30,124 nt of DNA from assembly GCA_035711465.1 (NCBI GenBank), contig DASTCC010000167.1:1-30124 (forward strand). The letters are read 5' to 3'. Source of the DNA: DASTCC01 sp035711465 (GTDB lineage Bacteria; Acidobacteriota; Vicinamibacteria; Vicinamibacterales; SCN-69-37). Shown here piece by piece: positions 7,094 to 14,521 of the stretch. How positions within the stretch are numbered: the stretch's first letter is position 1; each line of letters starts with the position of its first letter. Below the pieces are notes generated by a model. It was not told the origin of the DNA, searched no databases, and was given only the letters and a program-made list of their open reading frames with translations. The position numbers and the translations under genes were made by a program.

Positions 7094-9814
7094 TCAGCTG
7101 TTGAGCGCCTTCACGGGATTGACCTTCGTCGCCCGACGCGCCGGGAGGGCCGTCGCCAGGAAAGCGATGGCCGCCAGCAGCACCGCGACGCCAGCGACGA
7201 CAACGGGATCGCCGGCGCCGACGCCGTAGAGCAGCGTCTGCAGGCCGCGGCCAGCGTAATAGGCGCCGACAACGCCGAGCGCGAGGCCGAGCAGCACGAT
7301 CTTCAGGCCGTCGGCGATCACCAGCCGGAACACCGCGCTGGTCGTGCTGCCGAGCGCCATGCGGATGCCGATCTCGCGCCGCTTCTCGGCGACGCCGTAG
7401 GCGAGCACGCCATAGATCCCGATCGCGGCGAGGAACACGGCGACGCCGCCGAAGACCGCCGAGAGCAGCATCGGCACCCGGCGTCCCGCCAGCGCCTCGT
7501 CGATGTACGCCGCCATCGTCGAATCAGCGAACAGCGGCAGCTCGGAATCGATTTCGCGAAGGGCGGCGCGGACGGCCGGCGTGAGCAGCGCCGGATCGCC
7601 GTCGCTCCGGACCGCGACCGTAAAGCCCGACATCGGCTGCTGGCGCATCGAGTAGTAATACGCGCCAACCGGCTTGTAGCTCGTCGCCAGCCCTGCGATC
7701 TGAACTTCTTTGACGACGCCGACGACCGTCGCGTAGATCGTGTTCGGACCAGGCGCGTTCGCTTCGCTTGGCGAGCTCGGCTGGTAGAGCCGGCGTCCGA
7801 TCGGATCGCGATCCGGCCAGAACTTCGCCGCCAGCCGCTCGTCGACGATCACCGCGCGCGTCGCCCCGGCCCGGTCGCGGGCGTCGAAGAAGCGGCCCGC
7901 GATCAGCGGAATGCCCATCGTGCTGAAGTACTCGTCGCTGACGCGCGACTGGAGCGGCGAGATCAGTGAGTCGCCTTCCTTGCGCACGTAGCCTTCCGGA
8001 ATCACGACGCTGTCGTTGCTGTCGCCGCTCATCGGCAGCAGGTCGGTGAGCCCGGCGGCTTGCACGCCCGGCACCCGCCGCACGCGCTCGAGGAAGCGTT
8101 CCGCGAACTGGAGCCGGGCTGTGTTGTCGCGATAGCTGGCCGCCGGCAGGCTGACCGCGGCCGTGAGCACGCCTTCGGGGTTGAAGCCGGGATCGATCTT
8201 CAGCACCGCACGGAAACTCGCGAGCAGCAATCCGGCCGCGAGGAGCAGCACGAACGCCAGCGCGACCTGCACGGTCGCCAGCGTTCGGCGCACGAGCATC
8301 GTTCGCCTGCCGGCCGTGCCCGATCGGCCTTCTTCACGAAGCGTGCGGTTGACGTCCAGCTTCGACGCGCGCGCCACCGGCATCAACCCCAGCACGAGGC
8401 CGACGACGAGCGACAGCGCGAGCACGACGACGACAGTGGTCGCGCCGAACTGGACCTCGAAGCCGCGCGGCAGCTGATCGACGCCCAGTGCCGACGCCGC
8501 GCTCATCGCCCACCACCCGAGCGCGAGGCCGGCGACGCCGCCGCTGACCGTGAGAATCAGCGACTCGGTCACGAGCTGCATCCGCAGACGCCACAGCCCG
8601 GCGCCGACGGCATGACGCGTGGCCATCTCGCGGAGACGCTGCGTCGATCGCACCAGCACCAGGTTGGCAATGTTGACGCAGCCGATCGCCAGCACCAGCA
8701 GCACGCCGCCCCACAGGAGGTAGAGCGCCGTCCGCACGTCGCCGACCAGCTCGTCCTGCATGGTGTTGACGATGGTGGTGAAGCCGGCGTCCTTGAGGAT
8801 GTCGCGATACTCCGGAAAGCGCTCGTCGTTGCGGGCGTTGATCGCGAGCACCTGCTGACGCGCCTGATCCAGCGTCGCCCCCGGCGCGAGCCGGCCGATC
8901 ATCGTCCAGTTGTTGCTGTGCCGGGCGCTGTCGGCCCGGTCCTCCGGCGTGAACGCCGCCGGCAGCCAGACGTCGATGTCGTTCCAGATCAGCGCGAAGC
9001 CTGCCGGCAGGACGCCGATGATCTCGTGAGGCTGGCCGCCGATGCGCACGCTCGTGCCGACAGCCGCCGGCGACCCGCCGAACTCGCGCTGCCAGAGCGC
9101 ATGGCTCAGGACGACCTTGAAATTCTGGCCGACCTCGCCATCTGCCGCGGCGAACAAACGGCCGAGCGCGGCCCTGGCGCTGACGACGTCGATGAACGAC
9201 GGCGACATGCGCAGCGCGCGCAGGCGCGTCGAGCCATCGGCGATCGCCATCGTCGCGCCCTGACGGCGGACGACGGCGAGCGCCTCGATCGCGGGCATCT
9301 GCGTGAGACGATCGAAGTAATCCGGGACGCCGTTCGAGGCTTTCGGCACGCCCGCGTTCGGATAGGCATTGTTGAACGCGACCAGACGATCGGCGTGCGC
9401 GACCGGCAGCGGCCGCAGCACCACCGCGTGGACCACGGTGAAGACGACGGTGTTGGCGGCGATGCAGATCGCCAGCGTCAGGAGCGCGGTGGCGGTGAAG
9501 CTGCGGTCGCGCAGCAGCAGGCGCACGGCGAAGCGCGTGTCTTGCGCGATCGCCCTCCAGGCGCTGCCAGGCGTGGTGCTCATGGGATCTCCTTCGAGAG
9601 GCACGAGATGTCGAGCGTGATGCCGGCGGCTGGCGACGGCGGCGATGCCGACGTCGACGAGCGCGCGCAGGCAGATGCCAAGGCGCTCACGTCCGGTGCG
9701 CGCTCGCGCGACCCGGCGCAGGAACAAGTCCGTCATCTCCTCCGCGTCGGACTCCCGCATCGCACGCGGCAGCGCGAGGAGCGAGAGGCGATAGACGGCG
9801 CGGGCGAGCGGCAT
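7094..9814 (-). CDS. ADOP-type ABC transporter permease (FtsX/MacB-like), 906 aa
   Basis: Second orphan permease of the window. The N-terminal ~77 residues (RLSLLALPRAMRESDAEEMTDLF, ICLRALVDVGIAAVASRR) resemble the other prefix type found on these permeases. Then comes MacB-like unit 1: first helix near 105-130, FTATALLTLAICIAANTVVFTVV, periplasmic domain, and AIGCVNIANLVLVRSTQRLREMATRHAVGAG. A second unit ends GIYGVLAYGVAEKRREIGIRMALGST and a C-terminal ALPARRATKVNPVKAL. The start ATG 9814 is 11 bp after the PadR stop but lacks a good ribosome site. An internal ATG at 9583 has an excellent AAGGAG (9589-9594) five bases upstream and would yield an 829-aa form without the prefix. Substrate unknown. 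Confidence 0.85.
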   Translation of the reverse strand: MPLARAVYRLSLLALPRAMRESDAEEMTDLFLRRVARARTGRERLGICLRALVDVGIAAVASRRHHARHLVPLEGDPMSTTPGSAWRAIAQDTRFAVRLLLRDRSFTATALLTLAICIAANTVVFTVVHAVVLRPLPVAHADRLVAFNNAYPNAGVPKASNGVPDYFDRLTQMPAIEALAVVRRQGATMAIADGSTRLRALRMSPSFIDVVSARAALGRLFAAADGEVGQNFKVVLSHALWQREFGGSPAAVGTSVRIGGQPHEIIGVLPAGFALIWNDIDVWLPAAFTPEDRADSARHSNNWTMIGRLAPGATLDQARQQVLAINARNDERFPEYRDILKDAGFTTIVNTMQDELVGDVRTALYLLWGGVLLVLAIGCVNIANLVLVRSTQRLREMATRHAVGAGLWRLRMQLVTESLILTVSGGVAGLALGWWAMSAASALGVDQLPRGFEVQFGATTVVVVLALSLVVGLVLGLMPVARASKLDVNRTLREEGRSGTAGRRTMLVRRTLATVQVALAFVLLLAAGLLLASFRAVLKIDPGFNPEGVLTAAVSLPAASYRDNTARLQFAERFLERVRRVPGVQAAGLTDLLPMSGDSNDSVVIPEGYVRKEGDSLISPLQSRVSDEYFSTMGIPLIAGRFFDARDRAGATRAVIVDERLAAKFWPDRDPIGRRLYQPSSPSEANAPGPNTIYATVVGVVKEVQIAGLATSYKPVGAYYYSMRQQPMSGFTVAVRSDGDPALLTPAVRAALREIDSELPLFADSTMAAYIDEALAGRRVPMLLSAVFGGVAVFLAAIGIYGVLAYGVAEKRREIGIRMALGSTTSAVFRLVIADGLKIVLLGLALGVVGAYYAGRGLQTLLYGVGAGDPVVVAGVAVLLAAIAFLATALPARRATKVNPVKALNS

Positions 9815-9825
9815 GGACGTGTGGC

Positions 9826-10182
9826 CTAAACGGACTTGGCTCGCTTGATGACGCGTTTGGCGCGTGCGGCGTCGACCAGGCGCGCGAGCCGCTCGGCCTC
9901 GGCCGAGAGCGCGCGCCGGCCCAGGGGCGTCAGCCGATAAAACCGCGGCCGGCCGCCGCCGGCATTGAAATCCGCCGGCGCCTCGGTCTCGGCGATCAGC
10001 CCGGCCTCGGTCATCCGGCGGAGGGCGATGTAGAGCATGCCTGGCCAGAGCTGCGCTTCGCCGCCGGACCGCGAGGCCGCCTCTTCGGTGATGCCGAGGC
10101 CGTGCCGCGGCTCATCGGCGAGCGCGAGCAGGATGTGAAACCAGTGGTTGGGCAGGGCGTCGGTCGGGCTCTTGGTCGGCAT
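9826..10182 (-). CDS. PadR family transcriptional regulator, 118 aa
   Basis: Winged-helix PadR protein: LPNHWFHILLALADEPRHGLGITEEAASRSGG (helices 1-2), LWPGMLYIALRRMTEAGLIAET (recognition helix and following strand), GGGRPRFYRLTPLGRRALSAEAERLARLVDAARAK (wing and dimerisation helix). The core motif is WPGMLYIALRRM rather than the usual QGTLYPALxRL, which places it in a different subgroup from the PadR at 3306. It lies directly upstream of the second orphan permease and is very probably co-transcribed with it. A 36-bp palindrome ends 3 bp before its start codon, which is strong circumstantial evidence for autoregulation. Confidence 0.9.
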   Translation of the reverse strand: MPTKSPTDALPNHWFHILLALADEPRHGLGITEEAASRSGGEAQLWPGMLYIALRRMTEAGLIAETEAPADFNAGGGRPRFYRLTPLGRRALSAEAERLARLVDAARAKRVIKRAKSV

Positions 10183-10185
10183 CGT

Positions 10186-10221
10186 GTATGACTGAGATCG
10201 TATATACGAGGTCGGTCATAC
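10186..10221. promoter_or_regulatory. 36-bp near-perfect palindrome, likely PadR operator
   Basis: Outer arms GTATGAC and GTCATAC (7 bp, perfect) frame a perfect 12-bp core TCGTATATACGA at 10198-10209. Over the full 36 bp, 15 of 18 base pairs match. It sits immediately before the PadR ATG (10182). On the minus strand a possible TTGAAC/TATATA promoter with a 19-bp spacer overlaps it. The AT-rich core is unusual in this GC-rich window. Confidence 0.75.
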
Positions 10222-10235
10222 GGGAGTTCAAGTGC

Positions 10236-10277
10236 GGGCGGCGGGCGGCAGGGGGCGGGCGGCGGGCGGCGGCGGGC
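10236..10277. repeat. Heptamer GGGCGGC tract, G-quadruplex-capable
   Basis: Six heptads in register: GGGCGGC twice, AGGGGGC, GGGCGGC twice, GGCGGGC. The plus strand has six runs of three or more G within 41 bases with loops of 1-7, satisfying the usual G-quadruplex pattern. It lies between the PadR operator and the DUF898 gene. Confidence 0.6.
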
Positions 10278-10360
10278 TCGCTGGATCGAATACGACGAGA
10301 TTCGTGTCCGCGCCGTTCCCTGGGATGCCGCAGTCGGCTCTGCTAGCATGCGCCCACGCC

Positions 10361-11485
10361 ATGACCGACTCGCTCGTCGAACTCGAGGCTGGCGCGCCAG
10401 CGCCTGCGCCGGTCGAGAGGCTTCGCGGCGTCGAGCCGCTCAGCTTCACCGGCACCGGCGGCGAGTACTTCCGCATCTGGATCGTCAACGCCGTGCTCAC
10501 GATCCTGACGCTCGGCGTCTACTCGGCGTGGGCCAAGGTCCGCCGGCTCCAGTTCTTCTACCGGCATACGCGGCTGGCCGGCTGCGGCTTCGACTATCAC
10601 GGCGATCCGATCGCGATCCTGAAGGGCCGGCTCGTCGGGCTCGCGCTCTTCGTCGCCTATTCGATGGCCGGCTACGCGGAGCCGATCGTCGCGCTCGCCA
10701 TCTTCGCGCTCATCGGCCTGCTGCTGCCGTGGCTGCTGTCACGATCGCTCCGCTTCCGGTTCCGAAACAGCAGCTACCGCGGGCTGCGCTTCCGCTTCAC
10801 CGGATCGACCGGCGGCGCCTATGTCGTCTTCCTCGCCTGGCCGATCCTGACCTTGATCTCGTTCGGGCTGCTCGGTCCGCTCTGGCACGCGAAGATCAAG
10901 CGCTACCAGCACGCCCATGCGGCGTTCGGCGCGACGCCGTTCGAGTACGACGTCACCGACGCCGAGTTCTACCTGATCTACGTCGCCGCGGCGGCGCTCT
11001 TCCTCGGCCTGACGTTCCTGACCCTGTTCGTCGCCGTCGGCATCGCCGCGCTGCTGTCGATGGGCGCGTCGGCAGAGGCGACGGGGCCGGGCGATCCCGG
11101 CGGCTTCGCGGCCCTCGCCGTCGCCGCCTTCGTGTTCATCGCCTATGCAGCGATCTTCACCGCGATGCAGTCGATCGTCGCCGCGCGAGTGCTGAATCTC
11201 GTCTGGTCGAAGACGCGGATTGCCGGGCACGCGTTCCTGCTGCAGCTGTCCGTCCCGCGGCTGTTCTTCATCCGCTACACCAACCTGCTCGGCACGCTGG
11301 CCACCTTCGGCTTGTACCGCCCGTTCGCGCAGGTCCGGTTGATGCGCTACGTCACCGCCGAGTTCTCGCTGCTGCCGAACCCGGCGTTGGCGACGCTCGA
11401 TGCCTTCGCCGCGGCCGACGACGGCGACGTCGGCGCGCTCGGCGAGGAGGCTGCTGAGCTCTTCGACATCGACATCGCCTTCTGA
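10361..11485 (+). CDS. DUF898 (YjgN-like) polytopic membrane protein, 374 aa
   Basis: Inner-membrane protein with about six hydrophobic helices in two similar halves. The signatures LSFTGTGGEYFRIWIVNAVLTILTLGVYSAWAKVRRLQFFYRHT, ISFGLLGPLWHAKIKRYQHAH, NLVWSKTRIAGHAF and RYTNLLGTLATFGLYRPFAQVRLMRYV are the repeated GEYFRIW...LT-GIYSAWAKVR...Y elements of the DUF898/YjgN family. The start ATG 10361 is chosen because the family motif begins about 28 residues later and the upstream in-frame extension to 10232 consists only of the G-rich heptamer tract. TAGCAT at 10344-10349 is a possible -10. It is followed after 10 bp by an M48 peptidase gene; I recall this pairing elsewhere, which would suggest joint action at the membrane. 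Biochemical function unknown. Confidence 0.85.
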   Translation: MTDSLVELEAGAPAPAPVERLRGVEPLSFTGTGGEYFRIWIVNAVLTILTLGVYSAWAKVRRLQFFYRHTRLAGCGFDYHGDPIAILKGRLVGLALFVAYSMAGYAEPIVALAIFALIGLLLPWLLSRSLRFRFRNSSYRGLRFRFTGSTGGAYVVFLAWPILTLISFGLLGPLWHAKIKRYQHAHAAFGATPFEYDVTDAEFYLIYVAAAALFLGLTFLTLFVAVGIAALLSMGASAEATGPGDPGGFAALAVAAFVFIAYAAIFTAMQSIVAARVLNLVWSKTRIAGHAFLLQLSVPRLFFIRYTNLLGTLATFGLYRPFAQVRLMRYVTAEFSLLPNPALATLDAFAAADDGDVGALGEEAAELFDIDIAF

Positions 11486-11495
11486 TCGGTCGGGG

Positions 11496-12626
11496 ATGGA
11501 AACGATGCCTACTACCTTTCGAGAGTCGGTGCCGCCAGGTGCTCCGGGTCCGACGGGTGCGGGCGGGTGCCCGGAACGAACTGACGCTTGTCGACTGGAG
11601 ATTACCGGCACGACGCTGAGCGGCAAGCTCTTCGACGGTCGAACGACGACGCCGCGGCCTGTGAGCGTGTCTATCGCGGCGGGCCAGTTGCGAGTGACAG
11701 GGGACGGAAGTGCCGAGGCGGCGATCGCACGCGACTTGCCGATCGACGCGGTCGAGATTTCGGATCCGATCGGCAGCTCACCCCGCGTGCTGCGGTTCGC
11801 GGACGGCGCGGCGTGCGAGATCGCCGACGTCGATGGGCTGACGCGGCTGCTCGAACGCGAGGGCATCCGGCCCGGCCTGGCCTCCCGTCTGGAACGGCGG
11901 TGGCCGCTGGTCCTCGCCGGCGCCCTCCTCCTGCTGGCGCTCGCGTACATCGGGTTCAGGTACGCCGCGCCGGGGATGGCACGCGGCGTCGCCGATCGTC
12001 TGCCGCCGGAGGCGCTCGACTCGCTCAGCGACAACGCGCTGGCGGTGCTCGATCGCGGCGTGTTCGCGCCGTCGGGGCTCCATCCGGGCAGGCGGGGCGC
12101 CATCGAATACCTGTTCAGGAATCTGCGGCTGCCTGCGGCCGTCGATCCGGCACGGCTGCGGCTCGAGTTCCGCCGCGGCGCCAGCGTCGGTCCCAACGCC
12201 TTCGCCCTCCCCTCCGGCATCATCGTCGTCACCGACGAGCTCGTCGAGCTGGCCGACGATGACCGCGAGATCCTGGCGGTGTTGAGCCACGAGATCGGCC
12301 ACATCGCGCATCGGCACTCGCTGCAGCAGATGCTCTATCGATCGTCGATCGCGCTGATGCTGACGTGGTACGTCGGCGACGTCAGCGCGCTGGCGGCGAG
12401 CGCGCCGGCGGCGCTGCTCTATGCCCAGAACTCGCGGGAGTTCGAGCGCGCCGCCGACGCCTTCGCGGTGTCGGTGCTGCGCGCCAACGGTGTCGGTCTG
12501 GAGTTCATGTCGACGATGCTGCAGAAGCTCGAGCGCAGGACGACGGCCGGCGCGAGCTACTCGAGGTATCTGTCGAGCCACCCGGTGACGGCCGAACGGC
12601 TGCGCGCGCTCGAGGCGGCTCGCTAG
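11496..12626 (+). CDS. M48 family zinc metallopeptidase, membrane-anchored, 376 aa
   Basis: Residues ~30-130 form a strand-rich cytoplasmic domain (ACRLEITGTTLSGKLFDG, VSIAAGQLRVTGDG), followed by one transmembrane helix at ~137-154 (PLVLAGALLLLALAYIGF). The catalytic domain carries AFALPSGIIVVTDELVELA, the zinc motif HEIGH (265-269) and the third ligand region FERAADAFA, with Glu317 in the position seen in Ste24/M48 enzymes. All three expected zinc ligands are present, so activity is likely, with quality control of envelope proteins as the family-level role. ATG 11496 and ATG 11505 are both possible starts. It probably forms an operon with the DUF898 gene 10 bp upstream and converges on the YjbQ-like gene with a 3-bp gap. 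Confidence 0.88.
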   Translation: METMPTTFRESVPPGAPGPTGAGGCPERTDACRLEITGTTLSGKLFDGRTTTPRPVSVSIAAGQLRVTGDGSAEAAIARDLPIDAVEISDPIGSSPRVLRFADGAACEIADVDGLTRLLEREGIRPGLASRLERRWPLVLAGALLLLALAYIGFRYAAPGMARGVADRLPPEALDSLSDNALAVLDRGVFAPSGLHPGRRGAIEYLFRNLRLPAAVDPARLRLEFRRGASVGPNAFALPSGIIVVTDELVELADDDREILAVLSHEIGHIAHRHSLQQMLYRSSIALMLTWYVGDVSALAASAPAALLYAQNSREFERAADAFAVSVLRANGVGLEFMSTMLQKLERRTTAGASYSRYLSSHPVTAERLRALEAAR

Positions 12627-12629
12627 CAA

Positions 12630-13694
12630 TCAGAGGAAGCGCGTGACGGCAATGTCGAGACGGCGTTCGGGCTGCCTGGCCGGACGCCACTGCACGAGGA
12701 TCGGCGTCTGGTAGGTGCCTTCGACGACCCGGCCGCGGCCGGGCGTACGGGCATCGGACACCAGCAGATCGACCGAACGGCGCATGCGCAGGAAGCGCGA
12801 GGCCGGGACCTCGAGGGCGCGCGCGATGATGCGCTCGACGCGCGACGACTGCAGACCGAGCGCGTCGACGAGCCGGTTGACGGCGCGGACGAGGTCGTAC
12901 TGCGCGTAGGCGAGCGCCTTGCCGGGCACGGCGAGCGGGTCGTTCCAGGCGTGGCGCGCCTTCTCGGCGGCGAAGCGTAGCGGATTGTGCAGCACCTCGG
13001 CGAGGTCGTGCTGCATCAGGAGCGTCTCGTACTCGTTGACGGTGACGCTCGCGAACTGCTCGCCGGCCGGCAGTTCCAGGCGCACGCGGCCCTTGGTGAC
13101 GCCGTGCGCGGCGATGACGTCGGCGATCTGATCGTAGAGCCCGAAGCGCGCGTCCTTGAGGTTGACGGCGTCGATCGGATGCGACGACACCGGCACGCGA
13201 ATCGTCGTCCGCGCGACTTCCTCTTCGCGCGTGTAGCCGACGAGCGTCGTCTGCCGGCGGCGCGGCACGTCGTTGTAGGTGCCGTCGAGATCGACGAAGT
13301 AGACGGGACCGACGCGGCGGGCGTCGTACGCCGCGCAGGAGTGCAGGCCGGCGCCGATGAACGCGAGATGGGAATCGGCGTTGGCCGGCTCGACGGTGCG
13401 CTGCTCGGGCGCAAGCTCGTGGCGCAGCTCGAGCTTGTCGTGGTGATAGCCCGCGCCCTCGGGAAACATCGTCCGGAAGAGCTCGAGGTACGGGCCGAGG
13501 CCGCCGACGCGCTCCTGGAGCCGGGCGGCGAGACTCTGCGGCAGGTACCCGGCGGTAGTATGTCCAGTGGCATAGAAACACCGCTGGAATCCGGTCAGCG
13601 CATCACCGTGGACTTCTGCAGCTCTGGCGCGAACGTCGATGAGGTCGAAGCGCGCCCTGGGAGTGAGGTCGAGAACGAGTTCGGTCGGCTGCAC
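12630..13694 (-). CDS. YjbQ/UPF0047-like domain fused to an unknown C-terminal domain, ~354 aa
   Basis: Numbered from GTG 13694, residues ~1-150 match the YjbQ (UPF0047) pattern: GFQRCFYATGHTTAGYLPQSL (HTT at 45-47), YHHD (83-86), NADSHL (105-110) and VDLDGTYNDVPRRR, parallel to the HTT, YxHD, NADAHL and D-x-Rrr elements of that family, for which thiamine-phosphate synthase activity has been reported. YjbQ is usually ~140 aa; here ~200 further residues follow (LKDARFGLYDQIADVIAAHG, VTVNEYETLLMQHDLAEVL, VPASRFLRMRRSVDLLVSD) which I do not recognise. The start is uncertain: GTG 13694, TTG 13706 and TTG 13784 are in frame and none has a good ribosome site. The longest version would cover a hairpin and is disfavoured. 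Confidence 0.65.
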   Translation of the reverse strand: MQPTELVLDLTPRARFDLIDVRARAAEVHGDALTGFQRCFYATGHTTAGYLPQSLAARLQERVGGLGPYLELFRTMFPEGAGYHHDKLELRHELAPEQRTVEPANADSHLAFIGAGLHSCAAYDARRVGPVYFVDLDGTYNDVPRRRQTTLVGYTREEEVARTTIRVPVSSHPIDAVNLKDARFGLYDQIADVIAAHGVTKGRVRLELPAGEQFASVTVNEYETLLMQHDLAEVLHNPLRFAAEKARHAWNDPLAVPGKALAYAQYDLVRAVNRLVDALGLQSSRVERIIARALEVPASRFLRMRRSVDLLVSDARTPGRGRVVEGTYQTPILVQWRPARQPERRLDIAVTRFL

Positions 13695-13696
13695 GC

Positions 13697-13723
13697 GTTG
13701 AGTCAACCGGTTACAAGGGTAAC
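13697..13723. promoter_or_regulatory. Two adjacent small palindromes upstream of the YjbQ-like gene
   Basis: GTTGAGTCAAC (13697-13707, perfect 11-bp palindrome) is followed 2 bp later by GTTAC-AAGG-GTAAC (13710-13723). They lie at the probable start of the YjbQ-like gene and could be a regulator site. No promoter hexamers are convincing. Confidence 0.3.
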
Positions 13724-13739
13724 AGAATCGTGACTGCGT

Positions 13740-13758
13740 CGCGGCCCCCGTGGCCGCG
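13740..13758. repeat. GC hairpin between TetR and the YjbQ-like gene
   Basis: CGCGGCC-CCCGT-GGCCGCG forms a 7-bp perfect stem with a 5-base loop, 36 bp downstream of the TetR stop on the minus strand. No T-run follows on either strand, so it is not a classical intrinsic terminator. It might protect or end the tetR mRNA. Confidence 0.35.
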
Positions 13759-13793
13759 CGTATACACTTTGTAATACAGAGCAACCGTCTCCG

Positions 13794-14423
13794 TCAAGCG
13801 TTCCGGGTGCGGCGTCTCTGTTTCGGCCGTCGCGAGCCGGTTCGATAGGGCGCCAGGACCGCGTCCAGATTGGCGCGCATCCACTTCGACGCCGGCCCTT
13901 CGTGATACATCGCCCACGTCAACAGTGATCCGGTGAGCACCGTCTCGACGAGGCGCGTCACCGCGGCCGGGCGCGCCGAGCGCCGCAGTTCGCCGGCATC
14001 GATCGCGGCGGCGATCAGCCGCTGGAGCCCGGCGCGCGTCGCCTTGGCCTGCGCCACCAGGTGCCGGCGGAAGTCGGGGTCGGCGAGATCGATCTGCAGG
14101 TAGGCGAGGCTGCGCGCCAGCGCCGCGGGCGAGCCGGCCATGCCGGCGAGGCAGTCGGCGTAGGCGGCCAGGGCGCCGAGCGGCGAGGGGTGCGCGTCGC
14201 GGAGCGCGTCGATGAAGCCGACGCTCGACGTCGCGTGCCGCTCGGCGAGCGTCAGGAGCAGCGCCCGCTTGGATCCGAAGCGCTGGACGAGCGCCCCGGC
14301 GGTGACGCCGGCTTCGGCGGCGACGTGCGCCAGCGTCAGCTCGGCGGGACTGTAGCGCTGCATCGCGTGATAGGCCGCCGCCATCACCTCGTCGTCGCTG
14401 ACTTTTCTCGGTCTCGGGCTCAT
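13794..14423 (-). CDS. TetR family transcriptional regulator, 209 aa
   Basis: The N-terminal helix-turn-helix runs from about residue 8 to 55 (VSDDEVMAAAYHAMQRYSPAELTLAHVAAEAGVTAGALVQRFGSKRALLLTLAE), with the TetR recognition pattern AGVTAGALVQRFGSKRALL. The helical ligand/dimer domain follows (FRRHLVAQAKATRAGLQRLIAAAIDAGELRRSARPAAVTRLVETVLTGSLLTWAMY). The C-terminus is a basic tail. It is divergent from a RibD-C/DHFR-like reductase, with two tandem 20-bp operators between the start codons. This is the classic layout for a repressor controlling itself and the divergent gene. Ligand unknown. Confidence 0.92.
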   Translation of the reverse strand: MSPRPRKVSDDEVMAAAYHAMQRYSPAELTLAHVAAEAGVTAGALVQRFGSKRALLLTLAERHATSSVGFIDALRDAHPSPLGALAAYADCLAGMAGSPAALARSLAYLQIDLADPDFRRHLVAQAKATRAGLQRLIAAAIDAGELRRSARPAAVTRLVETVLTGSLLTWAMYHEGPASKWMRANLDAVLAPYRTGSRRPKQRRRTRNA

Positions 14424-14425
14424 CG

Positions 14426-14478
14426 TTGACAGTTTCTAAATGACCGTTTAGTATGTGTTTCTATACGGACGTTTAGAA
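14426..14478 (+). promoter_or_regulatory. Reductase promoter with two tandem TetR operators
   Basis: TTGACA (14426-14431), a 17-bp spacer and TAGTAT (14449-14454) form a near-consensus promoter directed at the reductase. Two palindromic 20-mers, 14434-14453 and 14459-14478, both fit TTCTAAACG-NN-CGTTTAGAA with a few mismatches and lie 25 bp apart centre to centre. The first covers the spacer and -10, the second the expected transcription start, so a bound TetR would block transcription. The sites are AT-rich against the background. Confidence 0.82.
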
Positions 14479-14521
14479 TAACCCGGCGCCGCGGCCCGGC
14501 GCCAGCCAAGAGGAGGTTGCG

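Noticed and set aside
13740..13758. Intrinsic terminator for tetR
   Set aside because: The stem is good but no T-run follows on either strand, so it was kept only as a hairpin.
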